Assembly: GCA_900491605.1 (NCBI GenBank)
Contig: UESW01005075.1
Coordinates: forward strand, 419,029-483,028
Reading direction: 5' to 3'
DNA: 64,000 bases
DNA from: Calamus simplicifolius
Taxonomy: Eukaryota > Streptophyta > Magnoliopsida > Arecales > Arecaceae
A program made the translations under genes and the position numbers. The notes beneath the pieces were generated by a model. It saw only the letters and a list, made by a program, of their open reading frames with translations, made no database searches and was not told the origin of the DNA. Shown here one piece after another: positions 1 to 11,260 of the stretch (the stretch's first letter is position 1; every line of letters starts with the position of its first letter).

Positions 1-1936
1 AAATTCCTTCAAAGGCACTTCACAATGACAGTCTCTTCTACTCGGACAGTCGTAATCCATAAGAGGTGTGTGATCCTGAGACTATCTTCGGCCAATAAGG
101 AGCTGATCAGCACTCCTCCCCGATCGCTTTTTCTTTCTCCAAACCATCCGCATCAAATGCCATATAATCATCATCACCTAGCACATCTTCCCGGCCGAGA
201 TCCCTCTAAGGAGAAAGGTTCTGGCCTGGCTACGCGAGGTGGGGAGGACGTGGTCCAAGTCCTAGCCCAGTTCCATGCCATGCAAACTTAAATAAAAAGA
301 TTTAACATATGAGGGGAAGGAAGTTTGGTGCTAGCAAGAGGACAGAGAGAGGACGTTGGGTGGAGGGGTCATTATAGCCTTCCTTGTACTCGGATGTCAG
401 GGCTCCATTAATGCCAAAGAGACCAACAATGCAGGTTCTTCTCCACTCTCGAATAGTCTTCTTCACCTCGGCAAATAGTCCGATCTAGCACCAGAAAAAG
501 CTGGGAAAAGCTCTCTGTCCTGACTCCATGCCGACCCTCAGCGTCATCGAACACGATGCAAAGGCCAAAATACTACAAAAGCTAAGTACACTATGCTTAG
601 ACAGTATTTCTTTCATTGATACTTGAAAATGTCATGCAGGAAAGCCTGACTCTAGCATCGGCACCTAAGCCCGAGGCCAGCTCGGCACCAAAGACCGACT
701 CTAGCATCGGCACCTAAGCCCGAGGCCAGCTCGACAACAAACACTAACTCCAGTCGACAACAAAGATCATCGGCACAAAGAAAAAAGGCACATGAGCCTG
801 GTCCATGCATCCTCAGGTCACCCTTCAGGGTTCAAAAGGCACCTAAGCCTGGTCCACACACCCTCAGGTCACCCTCCGGGGTTAAAAGGCACCTGACGAC
901 TCTCAACTCTCAGGTCATCCTTCGGGGTTCAAAAGGCACCTGAGCCTGGTCCACGTACCCTCAGGTCACCCTCCAAGGTTAAAAGGCACCTGACGACTCT
1001 AAACTCAGGTCATCCTTCGGGGTTCAAAAGGCATCTAAGCCTGGTCCAAGCACCCTTAGGTCACCCTCCGGGGTTAAACGCTCCTGAGCATGGTCCCATC
1101 CCAGCGACTCTCGGGTTATCCTCTGGGGTTCAAAAGGCTCTTGACGGCCTCAACTTTGCCTCAACGGCTTCGTCACAACCTCAATGGCATTATCACAGCC
1201 TCAACGGCTTCATATCTGCCCCAGTGGCATTACTGCAGCCTCAGCGGCTCCATTCCTTTGACTCTGTGGCCTCATTACAACTTTAGTAGCTTATCATAGC
1301 CTCAACGGCTTCATTTTAGCCTCAGCAGCTCTAAATCTACCTCAACGGCCAATGGCTAATCGGATAAGACCTTTATCTAAATTATATACTTGCAACATAT
1401 TGCTGGACACTTTCAGCCATCTAAGAAGAAGCCCCAAGATAACTCATAGTTGGGAGAGGCCAACTCCTCAGCGCATAGTTGATGGGCACCCACCTCTAAA
1501 TTTATGACAAAAGTAGAAGACCCAAAGTCAACTCACAGTCAGGAGAAACTAACCCCAACTCGTAGTTGATGGGCATCCGCTTTCAGACCCTGAATCATGA
1601 AGGATTACTGGCTACTCCTAGCCAGTCTAAGGTAATCAATTTACCTCCAACATTACTTAAAGTCTTTGAGCACACAAAAGCACAAGAGAGCATGCAGACG
1701 TGGTCATAAGTCCACACAAGGCAGATGAAAAGTCAAGGCCAAAACTAACAAGGGAAGTGCAAAGGTGAAGAGCTCTACACTCCTTTTGCTTAGCGGATGC
1801 AAGGCACATGGTCGCACAAGATTAGGAGTGTGGGGGGCATCTAATGGGGCCAGTGAGTCCCATGGACAACGGATCTCACCGAGGTCGGACCGGTCATTTT
1901 AGGAGTTAGCCTCGGGAAGACGGCCTTGTTGGCCCA
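1..1936 (+). mobile_element. 3' part of a LARD-like non-coding LTR retrotransposon, left copy
   Basis: This segment matches 24209-25735 base for base over long stretches, so it is a second copy of the same non-autonomous element, entered in its internal region. A polypurine stretch ending in a G run at about 1832-1838 is followed at 1842 by the start of the 3' LTR, the same start that is seen at 25654 and, as TGATGGGG, at 22135. Only about 95 bases of the LTR remain before a Copia LTR interrupts it at 1937. No gag or pol domain is readable. Small ORFs here are not conserved in any recognisable protein family. Confidence 0.75.
655..1080 (+). repeat. Tandem-repeat expansion unique to the left LARD copy
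   Basis: About 430 bases of short direct repeats lie here: two copies of a CCTAAGCCCGAGGCCAGCTC unit, then several copies of a roughly 50-60 base unit containing AAAAGGCACCT and CTCAGGTCACCCTCC. At the matching point of the right copy (24865-24905) only the two outer edges are present, so the array has expanded on the left or collapsed on the right. Confidence 0.75.
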
Positions 1937-3566
1937 TGACAACCCAAGAGGGGGGGGTGAATTGGGTACTTTAAAAAATTTAAACCTTTTGAAAATATTT
2001 GTTTGCTTAGTGTGATTGAAAGTGAATGCAGATACAAAACAAAATACAATCAATAAGATAAAGATAGAGATAGAGATAAAAGAGACACGGCAAACACAAA
2101 GATTTTATAGTGGTTCGGTGTATCCAACACCTACGTCCACTCCCAAGATTCACTTGGGTCCACACTATAATCTTCCTCGATTACAGCCGAGTTATTTTAC
2201 AAGCTCACAACTCAAACTTGTTATTTTTTGGGATCACAACGAACCCAGCCGGTTTTCTGGGCTCACCAGCACAAAAACCCTAACACAGCTATACCAAGCT
2301 TGTACCGAGGTAAGACTACCTCCACTAGTTCAATCCCCAGATTGAACTAGACACAAACAAAAGAAATATTGTTTTTCAAGTACACAGCTCCTCAATGAGC
2401 AAATAAAACAAATAAATGAAAAGGTTTAGAAAAGCCTGATTTGTAGTTGGTTGACTTTTGAGCTTTTCTTCTTTCCTTCTTCTCCTTGCTAGATTGAATC
2501 AAGCCTCAGCTCCGATTCTTCCAGTGAAGCAGTTGAGAGGATTTGAGCTTTTTTCTTCCTTTCTTGAATGTTTAAAATCTCTTGATATTCTCTTGAATGG
2601 CTCTTGGATTTTCTTCTAGACTTCTCTTGGATTGATGAACTTGTGCAGATGAAGTCCTTTGATTTCACGCCTTTCTTTCACTCTATTTTTGAATCTCAGA
2701 TTTTTTCAAATAATACTCTATTTTTCCTCTTTTCTGAAAGATTTTCTTTTTCTCTCTTGATTTGTATTTCTCTCTATGTGTGTATTTTTGATTTGAAAAC
2801 AACTTCTCTATTTATAGATTCTGCAAAAATATAGCCGTTAGAAACAAAGAAATATAGCCGTTATTGAAAATCTTACCGATGGCGCTGAGTTGGCATTCGA
2901 AAAATCATGCCCAGATTTGTTGGAGTCGACTCCAGCTTTAGGCGAGTCGGCTCGAAGACGCGATACCAAAAATAGAAATATTCAGAAAGTCAAAGGGTCG
3001 ACTCATCGAAAATAAGGTGTCGACTCCTGACAGTCGGGGTCGACTCATGAAAAGTAAGGGGTCGACTCGAGAAGTGTTCAGAAAAAATGCTCTGGAGTCT
3101 GAGCGGAGTCGACTCACATAGTCATGGAGTCGGCTTGACAATATCGGGGTCGACTCGAGAAACACATGGGTCGACTCGAGACAAACAGACATTTCTATAT
3201 ACTGAGTGGAGTCGACTCTGAAACTCTAGAGTCGGCTCGGAACGTATCGAAAATCAGAAATTTTTGATTAACTTGAAATTCGTTCCAGATTCATTTAAAT
3301 CAATTTTTTTGACTTGAATACATAAAATTGACATTAGAATCAATTCAAAATGTTCCAAACTCATTGATTGAGATATGAGGTATAAAATTTCTTTTTGAAA
3401 GCTTAAACATGGAACTTGAAAGTTACTTTCAAATTGATTAAAGTCATACTTAGACATACTCATTGATTGTTCTAAATAAATTTATTGCATCTTTAATATA
3501 CTCATGGCTTTGGTAATCATCAAAATCAATAAGATTGGGCAATAATTTTCATAAATCTTCCCAACA
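1937..3566 (-). mobile_element. 3' LTR of the truncated Copia element
   Basis: On the minus strand the LTR starts TGTTGGGAAG just after a purine tract (AAAAAGGGGGAGAT, around 3567-3580) and ends in TTGTCA at 1937, giving TG...CA ends and 1630 bases. A TATAAATA box on the minus strand lies near 2808-2816, as expected for an LTR promoter. The start of the LTR on the plus strand, with its run of seven or eight G, is a common plant repeat terminus. No 5' LTR is left in the window for comparison. Confidence 0.8.
2922..3235. repeat. GTCGACTC/GTCGGCTC dispersed repeat cluster in the Copia LTR
   Basis: More than ten copies of GAGTCGACTC-like palindromic decamers (or the variant GAGTCGGCTC) occur at irregular 20-40 base spacing. 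The cluster lies downstream of the LTR TATA box in the plus-strand sense and upstream of it in the element's own sense. A second cluster of the same motif lies at 5440-5630. Confidence 0.8.
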
Positions 3567-4018
3567 ATCTCCCCCTTTTTGATGATGACAAAAACATTGA
3601 GTATATGCATGATTGATTAAAGAATTTATTTTATTTTATAGTTAGGCTAAGGCTCCCCCTGAATGAGGTAGCTCCCCCTATGAAACTCAAATAATATTCC
3701 ATTCATTCAATTAGTTAAATTTCTCCCATGCATATATAGTTATAAAATCTCTCCCCCTTTTTTGTTATCAACAAAAAGGTAGAGAAGCAACAACATAATC
3801 AATTCATTCATTCAAGATATGTTTTAACAGATTGAGATTCATTGATAATAAAGAAGTACATTCAAATCAGATTAATTGAGCATTCAAACAGACTTTTCAT
3901 TACATCAATGTATCAAAATGTAAAACTTATGAACTTCATTATATTGCAAAGACTAACATTATTACATCAAAAGTGTTCCTTACAATCCTGTTAAGTGATC
4001 TATAAATTCTTCATTCCG

Positions 4019-5338
4019 TCATTGAATTTTAACATAATCCTTCAGTCTTTCATCTATAAAGTACAAGCAGTTAAATTTTGTCTTGAAGTTCAACATTGCA
4101 TTTTGCATAGGTCTCACCATCTCCACAGATGTCTTTAAGTTCTTCAAAATATTCTTTAGGTCTCCACTTAAGGACTCAGTTGAAGTGCTAAGAGTTGATT
4201 CAATCTTGGTGATCCGATCATCTAAGTGAATAAAGAGTTTCTTTAAGATTCATAAATTTGTTGTCAAACTCTGATTTCAATTTATCTGCCTGATCATCAA
4301 GAACTTTAAGCTGCCTTAACTGAAGATCTGAAAAACTGACAGACGAAGAAGATGACTGATCAACCATCGGAAGCAGGAGAAGGAGCTGGAACAGGAATAG
4401 AGCTCGGAGGTACAGGAGATGAATGTCTAACTGAGGTCCAGGTGCCTCAATCTGCGGCTCTATCCTCCATCATACCTTTCCTTTCCATCTGCCATCCTTC
4501 TTCACAAAACCATTCGATGAATAGTGGCCAAACTATAGTAATCGGTGTGTCTTAAATTTTCATTGGCTCACTATCGGAATGATTATCCCTTGGCTTTGAA
4601 AGATCTTAGTTAGAATCATGCCATAGGGTAAACTAGACTTCCTCTTGCTTCCACAATCAGCAATGTACCATAATATCATGCTTGGAAGATTAATGGGTTT
4701 TCCAGTCACTATAGCATCCATTACAAAGATATCTCTCTCATATAGTCAAATCTCCCAATCTTAGGGAATAGGATCCTACTATAAATATATGGAGAAGTCT
4801 CAATTCTAAGGACAGTTGATTGCAAATACTTCTTCAAAAACAATCTCCCTGTTAAGCAATCTTGATAGAGCTGGGCTTTTATCATCAGATGAAAAAGTAG
4901 AGGTACCCAACATGGAAGATCCCACAATCTTGAGAGCAAATCCACTGTCACAGTTATTCTATTTCCTCTAATGGTGCTTACTAGTCCATTGTCTCCTCTG
5001 ATAGATTTTTATAAAATTCTTTAACTAGGGCTGGGTATGTTGGATAATCTAAAGAACATATCTTCTCCCAACCCATTTCAATCAACTGCCTCCCCACAAG
5101 AAATCCTTCTGCCTCAAATAATTCGAAATCAACCTTCCTCCCGGTTGTAATCACTCTATCGGCAAGATGATCTACCTGAGATGGGGCCGTAGTGGGAGAA
5201 GCACTTGGAGTCGAAGAGGATGAGGTTGATCGATGCTCGGTGAGGGTTCACGAGCGGGACGCCTCACAGTCTTCTTCACCGCCTTCTTCCTTTCACCCTG
5301 GCCGCACCAAGGCTAGATCCACGGGTTTTAGGAGCCAT
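4019..5338 (-). pseudogene. Extra ORF downstream of Copia pol: plant-transposon-protein-like domain plus coiled coil, degenerate
   Basis: The ORF would start at the ATG at 5338 (MAPKTRGSSL, a basic Ser-rich N-terminus) and end at a stop at 4019-4021. After shifts in frame, the middle reads as a domain with the pattern FExEGFLVGRQLIEMGW, then YPALVKEFYKNL and a later TVTVDLLSRLWDLP. This arrangement (a conserved GW, a YPxLVxEFYxN block, then a short L-x-x-L segment) is that of the putative plant transposon protein domain found in many plant retroelement ORFs. The C-terminal third is rich in Lys, Leu and Glu and looks coiled coil. It lies on the same strand as pol, between RNase H and the 3' LTR, the place where some Copia elements carry an env-like ORF. 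At least two frameshifts and several stops make it non-functional here. Domain naming is from pattern recognition only. Confidence 0.6.
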
Positions 5339-5439
5339 TTGATCTAGTGGAAGGGTTAATCTGGGATTTCTGAGGATTTGGTAGGTTATGAAAAATTTTG
5401 GAGAGAGTATTTGGATGATTTGAGAGAGTAGAAACGAAC

Positions 5440-5630
5440 GAGGAGTCGACTCTGCCCTAGACAAATCGATCTGGGACCACTTCGAGTCGGCTCCCGCAAA
5501 GTGTGGGGTCAACTTTGGGTAGTCACAGAAAACTATCCCGAAGTGGAGTCGACTCGCGCAGAGAAGGGGTCGGCTCTAGAGTTTCAGTAGAAACATGGAG
5601 TCGACTCCGATACTGACCGAGTCGGCTCCG
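5440..5630. repeat. Second GTCGACTC repeat cluster, upstream of the extra Copia ORF
   Basis: Six or more GAGTCGACTC / GAGTCGGCTC motifs lie in the spacer between the RNase H coding end and the ATG of the extra ORF at 5338. The same motif fills part of the LTR at 2922-3235. A duplicated LTR-like regulatory block ahead of the ORF is one explanation. Confidence 0.7.
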
Positions 5631-5829
5631 AGACCATTTCAGAGAAAAAAACATAAAGTTTCAGATAATCTAAATGTGTCCGGATATTGATCATAAAAAT
5701 TGATAAAATAATCATTGGATTTTAATAGATCAATTAGACGTGAATTCTAGATAAGATTTCCTTAAAGATCAAGGATTTGAAAGAATTTTAGATAAAATTT
5801 CCTTAGGGGTTTCAAATTCATTCTAATGG

Positions 5830-7560
5830 ATCACAAATCCCTAACTCTCCTCTAAGATAACAGAATCTTTCTTCACTCAAGGGTTTTGTAAATATATCAG
5901 CTAATTGATCTTTAGTATTAACATAATCAAGACAATTTCATTATTGGCAACATGTTCTCTTATAAAGTGATATCTAATTTCAATATGTTTTGTTCTTGAG
6001 TGTTGAATTGGATTTTTAGTTAGATTGATTGCACTTGTGTTATCACATTTTATAGGTGTTTATCAAGTGTGATACCATAGTCTTCAAGTTGTCGCTTAAT
6101 CCATAGGATTTGGCACAGCAACTTCCAGCTGCAACATATTCAGCTTCAGTAGTTGATAATGCAACTGAATTTTGCTTTTTGCTAAACCATGAGATTAAGT
6201 TACTTCCTAAGAATTGGCATGCACCACTTGTGCTTTTCTATCTAACTTACATCCAGCATAATCAGAATCAGTATATGCAATTAAGTTAATGTTGAGTCTC
6301 TAGAATACCATAAACCTACATTTTTGTTCCATTTAAGTATCTTAGTATTCTTTTAACATAATTAAATGTGATTCTTTAGGTTCAGACTGAAATCTAGCAC
6401 ATAAGCAAACAGCAAACATTATTTCTGGTCTACTTGCAGTTAAGTAAAGTAGGGATCCGATTATACCTCGATAATATTTTTGATCAACCTTCTTACCTTC
6501 TTCATCTTTGTCCAGCTTGCATGAAGGACTCATTGGTGTTCCGAGGGGTTTGATTGATTCCATACCAAACTTCTTTAGAATTTCTCTTGTGTACTTTGTT
6601 TGGTTGATAAAGATTCCCTCTTTGCTTTGTTTGATTTGGAGTCCAAGGAAGAAGTTGAGTTCTCCCATCATGCTCATTTCAAACTCACCCTGCATCAACT
6701 TAGTAAATCTTGACATAGAAGATTTTAGTAGCACCAAAAATAATATCATCAACATATATTTGAACTACTAATAAATCTTTACTTTTTCTTTTCAAAAATA
6801 ATGTTTTATCTATATTCCTCTTATAAAATCATTTTCAATTAAGAATTTACTTAATCTATCATACCAAGCTCTAGGAGCTTGTTTCAAGCCATATAAAGCT
6901 TTGTGCAATTTAAAAACGTGATTTGAAAATTCATGATCTTCAAATCCCGATGGTTGTTCAATAAATACTTCTTCATTTATTAATCCATTTAAAAATACAC
7001 TTTTGACATCCATTTGAAATAAATTAAAGTTCATGTGACATGCAAATGCAAGTAATAGCCTAATGGCTTCTAATCTAGCTACAGGTGCAAAGGTTTCATC
7101 AAAATCAATACCTTCTTCTTGATTATATCCTTTTGCAACTAATCTAGCTTTGTTTCTAATTACTATGCCATTTTCATCTAGTTTATTTCTAAAAACCCAT
7201 TTTGATCCTATAACAGAATGATCTTTAGGTCTTTCTACTAATCTCCATACGTTATTTCTAGTAAATTGATTTAATTCTTCTTGCATTGCTTACATCCAAT
7301 TATTATCTTTTTCAGCTTCTTCAATAGTTTTAGGTTCAATTTGTGATACAAATGCAAGATGATTACTAATATTTCTTATAGATTATCTAGTTCTTATTCC
7401 TTGAGATGGATCACCTATAATCAATTCCTTAGGGTGACTATAAGCGTATCTTCAATCTCTAGGAAGATCCATATCATTATGATTAGTGTTAGTATCATCA
7501 TCCTTAGGTGAATCATTATCTTTAGCTTCTTTCTCATGATCTGAAGATACATCATATTTA
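5830..7560 (-). pseudogene. Copia pol fragment: reverse transcriptase and RNase H
   Basis: The minus strand reads the lead-in HPKELIIGDPSQG and IEEAEKDNNWM (7280-7450), then the Copia RT block WRLVERPKDHSVIGSKWVF, KARLVAKGYNQEEGIDFDET, the catalytic YVDD at 6745-6756 (intact), the LNFFLGLQIKQ and TPMSPSCKLDK segments, and RNase H (KSTSGACQFLG, VALSTTEAEYVAA) down to about 5830. At least three in-frame stops lie before RT, one frameshift follows the YVDD motif near 6735, and another lies in RNase H. Gag, protease and integrase are absent. A dead fragment of the Copia polyprotein. Confidence 0.9.
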
Positions 7561-7563
7561 ACT

Positions 7564-8940
7564 CATTCGCGCTCTTAGGTCGGTTGAATTCAGGCTAGAA
7601 TAAATGTCTCGGTCGAGGCCAAGGTATAAATGACCCGACGCTGCCGAGGAATATAGTTCTGATCTCGCTCGGAGTGGGTAAGGGAGTTGCCCTGCCGAAG
7701 TATCGGATAGCTCGACTTGAAATGGTCGAGAATCGAGGGGTATCCTGGTTAAAGCCGAGGTTAGATAGTTCGGCTCGCTCAAAGTGGAGAAATGGGCATG
7801 TTTTTAGCCGAGGCATACATAGTGGCTTTGTTAAAGAGTACTCCACCCTTGTTAGGGGCATTTACTTCGTTGGCCTTTTCCAATGCAGGTCCTTTTAGCG
7901 TACGTGACAAGCAATCGATCGCCATTGGATGGCATCATTTTCAGAGGGGATTTCCCAGGCCTGTATGTATCCCAACGACCTGCAGCCGATCTCATGCATT
8001 TAAGGTTTTTGATTTGAGATCAGGGGGAGATCCCTTGCCTTTTGTCACGGCTTGGGAAATGCATTTGGTGCACTCTGGAAAATAATTCTTTTCTTCTGCC
8101 CTTCCACGTAGCAATGGGACATGCTGTTTCAAATTTTGGGGGCTTATTTGCATATAAATTGGAGAGAATGGGCCGTGTTAGGCTATCTCTCAGGACTTTG
8201 TTCTCCTGTGAAAGCTCTCATGATGTCTATGTATCTAAGGTTGAGAGTGAAGAGACTGAGTTCTCCTTTTGCAAGTCGACCTCTCCCGGATAGCTCGGAT
8301 GATGAAGGAGCCGCTGAAGAGCAACCCGTCCTCAAGAGACGAGTTTCGGAGATCATATAGAGAGCGCATGGGAGGTCCGCAGAGACCATATGGGGAGCGC
8401 ACGTACGCGCTCCCTATGTGTCCTTTGCCACTTGCCATGGGGACCGTTGGAGATGCAAAGTATGCATATCCCCATGGTAAGGACGAACTTTTCCTTCTCC
8501 CTCGGGCTGGGTCCCCTAGCTCGTCCAGCTGGGGGATCTTTTGCCCGTGAAGAGAGAGTTGAGAGCAGTGTGGGCCTGCTGGTCCCCTATCTTTCATGGT
8601 CGGGCAACGTCCAGTAGCCCAGCATCCCACCCAGGGGGATGTCTCCCCAGAATCGACGTCCATAGGTCTTCCTTCTGTTCTTGGATCTCTTGGTTCATTC
8701 GAAGGACCCATAGGAGGCCGGCCTGGCCCTAACCAGTGGTTCAGGGCGAGCTGACTGGATTGTCTGACTACTCGGGTCAGATGCCGAAAGATCATTATTA
8801 ACCGAAGCTGACTGAAGCAGTCCGGTCGAGCTATATACTTGTTTTTATTTCTTGTGTCATGATGCACTTGTAACGCCTCTTAGGAGGTTGTAACTCTTTT
8901 CTATTGATGAAGAAATAAAGAAAGTTTTATTCTTTCTTCT
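7564..8940 (+). other. Spacer of the Tat element with plus-strand, possibly transcribed sequence
   Basis: No recognisable protein domain is seen. Plus-strand reading gives a short acidic stretch followed by a basic one (SSDDEGAAEEQPVLKRR, around 8285-8340). At 8870-8940 comes an AT-rich tail resembling a plant 3' UTR, with AATAAAG and repeated TTTCTTTCTT. It may be the 3' part of the antisense gene whose start is near 10077, split by repeats or deletions. Low certainty. Confidence 0.3.
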
Positions 8941-9359
8941 TTTAGCACATGCTTCTTTTTCGATGTGATTGTGTTTGAGTTACTACTCCCATATCATGCT
9001 TTTTGTGTCATAGCACATCTCGGCAGCATTCTTGCTACCTTGCTTTTGCTAAGACCAATGCTCAGTCCTCAGCGAGGAAAACGTTTGTCCCTGTTTGGGT
9101 CAGAGGTGGACCTGGGCAGTCCTGGGGACTCATGCGGTAAGCATGATCCTGTTTGTAGAACGAAGCAGGTATTTCTTCGGAAAGAGATAGCTCGTATGTC
9201 TTTACGGTTGAGTAGAAGGAGGTTACTTACTTCTGCCGAAGTATCATAGGACATCTTAATTGCGTCAGAGAGTTTGAGAGATTACTCATCTAGACCGGAG
9301 CTTTAGATAACATTTTAAGAATATGCCATTTGACTTGGCCAAGGTTTCACATAATCACT

Positions 9360-9509
9360 CGATTGTAGCCGAGGCTTCAGAACATCGCTCGATTGTTGTC
9401 GAGGCTTCAGAATACCATTCGGTTGTTGCCGAGGCTTCGGAACATCGCTCGGTTGTTGCCGAGGCTTCAGAATACCATTCAGTTGTTGCCGAGGTTTTGG
9501 AATATCGCT
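9360..9509 (+). repeat. 30-bp tandem repeat, five units
   Basis: Units start at 9360, 9390, 9420, 9450 and 9480. They alternate between an ACATCGCT and an ATACCATT ending, so there is a 60-base higher order. The period is a multiple of three, and on the plus strand it encodes a repeated decapeptide of the type VVAEASEHRS/VVAEASEYHS inside an open frame at 9323-9649. Whether it is translated is unknown. Confidence 0.85.
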
Positions 9510-9974
9510 CGGTTATTTTACTTGGCCCTGCCAAAATACGGAGATCACTCGGTGTTGCAGAGGATTTTTTGATATTTTACTTGGTCCTTACTGCAACTAT
9601 GGATTTAGGTGCGGATGGCCAAAGAGGATGGGGGCTGCCCGAGCAATAGAGGGGGCACCTGAAGCTCGTAAATCGGCCACTCTCAAAGAGGGCGAGCTAT
9701 GTCGCTTAGTGTTGGTCGCTGATGCACTTTTTCCTCTTCTTCGTATTTTTTGAGGATGCCTAATTCGAGGAAGTTTGGCAGAATTTCGAGGACATTTACT
9801 TCGAAAAGGTCCGACAGATTGGAGGGAGTCTAGTCCCGAGAAGAGAGCTCCTTGAGTGCCTCAACGTTATTAATTATCCTCTTCGACGAGGGGCGGAACT
9901 CTTCGTTTCCTGCGAGCGCCCACTGAGGTGGCAACGTGCGGTGAGTTTCCACGGGTTGAAATTAATGGCTCGAG

Positions 9975-10372
9975 CGATCGAAATACTCACCAGGAGCAGT
10001 TTAAATACGGATGAGGGGGATGCCTCTGTTAGTCATCTTTTCAGCCGATCTCCCAAGAATTTCTGGGTTTTGAGATGGCTTCTGGAGGTGAGGGGCGATT
10101 AGCTGAGGCTCCGAGCAGCGGTGCTAATGGCCATGGGGGGTCCCAGGGGGCTGCGTTACGTTAACCGTTGACAGGGGGCCCTAGCGTCAATGCTCGCGGA
10201 TCGCGAGCGGCTTCAGAGGGCAGCCGAACAATATCTAGCTGTTTCTATGAGGGAGGTCGAGCTCCTTCATCGTGCCAACAGCCGGTTGGAGGGAAAAGTA
10301 GCATCCCTTCGACGATAGATCGCCGAGTCAGCTTGGCGTGGAGAGGGCTCGGCGGCTCCTGGAGAATATGAT
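9975..10372 (+). pseudogene. Antisense ORF remnant in the Tat element (aORF) with its own promoter-like region
   Basis: On the strand opposite pol, a TTTAAATA box at about 9999-10006 precedes an ATG at 10077 that opens MASGGEGRLAEAPSS. The frame then breaks. From about 10185 a different frame reads DRERLQRAAEQYLA, REVELLHRANSRLEGKVASL and ERARRLLENM, a strong heptad pattern ending near 10372. Known aORF proteins of Tat elements begin with a short Ser/Gly-rich part and end in a long coiled coil. Here the middle is missing and a frameshift and a stop are present, so this is a decayed, internally deleted copy. Confidence 0.5.
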
Positions 10373-10499
10373 AAGCCCCAGTGAGACTCATGTATCTTTT
10401 TCTTTCTTTTTGCCCTTTTTGTGATGAATGAAAAAGAGGATTTTTGCAACTTTTGTGTTTGTTGTTATCTTCGAAACGTTTGTTCTTTTCACTCGGTCT

Positions 10500-10752
10500 T
10501 GGCCAAAATTTTTAATAAGTGACGCACTTCGGCCTTGGCCGAGGATTTTAATAAGAAATGGAAATGCAGTTCAGCTTTGGCCGAGGCTTTTAATAAGAAA
10601 TGGAAATGCACTTCAGCTTTGGCCGAGTCTTTTAATAAAAAATGGAAATGCACTTCGGCTTTGGCCGAGGCTTTTAATAAAAATGGAAATGCACTTCGGC
10701 TTTGGCCGAGGCTTTTAATAAGTAACGCACTTCGGCTTTGGCTGAGGCTTTT
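10500..10752. repeat. 42-bp tandem repeat
   Basis: Five complete units plus a part, each built on GAGGCTTTTAATAAG and CACTTCGGCTTTGGCC. The last units have lost 1 and 6 bases. The 42-base period is a multiple of three and keeps the minus strand open as a repeated 14-residue unit (LLKASAKAEVHFHF). It lies in the spacer between integrase and the missing 3' LTR. Confidence 0.85.
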
Positions 10753-10773
10753 ATTCTTCGGTGCCGGCCGGGG

Positions 10774-11260
10774 CTTGTAAGCTGCCTGAATCCGGTTGAA
10801 GTTTTCTTTGCTCTTCGGTCCGATCAGGCTTGTAAGCTGCCTGAATCCGGACGAAGTTTCATCACCATTCGGTCTGGCTGGGGCTTGTAAGCTGCCCGAA
10901 TTCGGACGAAGTTTCTTCACCATTTGGTCCGGCCGGGGCTTGTAAGCTACCCGAATCCGAACGAAGCTTTCTTCATTCTTTAGTTCGGCTAGGGCTTGTA
11001 AGCTGCCCGAATTCGAACAAAGTTTCTTCACCATTTGGTCCGGCCGGGCTTGTAAGCTGCCCGAATCCGGACGAAGCTTTCTTCATTCTTTGGTCCGGCC
11101 GGGGCTTGTAAGCTGCCCAAATTCGGATGAAGTTTCTTCACCATTCGGTCTGACCAGGGCTTGTAAGCTGCCCGAATCCGGACGAAGCTTTCTTTGTTCT
11201 TTGGTCCGACCGGGGCTTGTAAGCTGCCTGAATTCAGACAAAGTTTTGGAGATCACTTGG
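10774..11260. repeat. 55-bp tandem repeat, nine units
   Basis: The anchor CTTGTAAGCTGCC recurs at 10774, 10829, 10884, 10939, 10995, 11049, 11105, 11160 and 11216. Units vary by a few bases. The period is not a multiple of three, so reading frames rotate and the long minus-strand open frame here (10489-11034) is a by-product of the repeat. Confidence 0.9.

Larger units (their letters stand above)
1937..7563 (-). mobile_element. Truncated Ty1/Copia LTR retrotransposon with an extra ORF after pol
   Basis: Read on the minus strand the order is reverse transcriptase, RNase H, an extra ORF, polypurine tract, then the 3' LTR. The 5' LTR, gag, protease and integrase are missing because the sequence switches abruptly to an unrelated Gypsy element near 7563. 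The left end sits inside the LTR of the LARD-like element (the LARD LTR stops at 1936), so the Copia insertion is younger than that copy. Pol carries several stops and frameshifts, so this copy cannot move on its own. Confidence 0.85.

Noticed and set aside
7564..8550. 3' LTR of the Tat element at its left end
   Set aside because: I looked for the TGTTGCTACTG start and the CCCTCA end of the 5' LTR here and found neither, so the 3' LTR is treated as missing.
8183..8867. A 210-residue minus-strand ORF in the Tat spacer
   Set aside because: No recognisable domain, low-complexity composition, and overlapping open frames on the other strand.
9360..11260. Regular repeats as a CRISPR-like array
   Set aside because: The repeats are contiguous, without unique spacers of constant length, and the DNA is plant nuclear.
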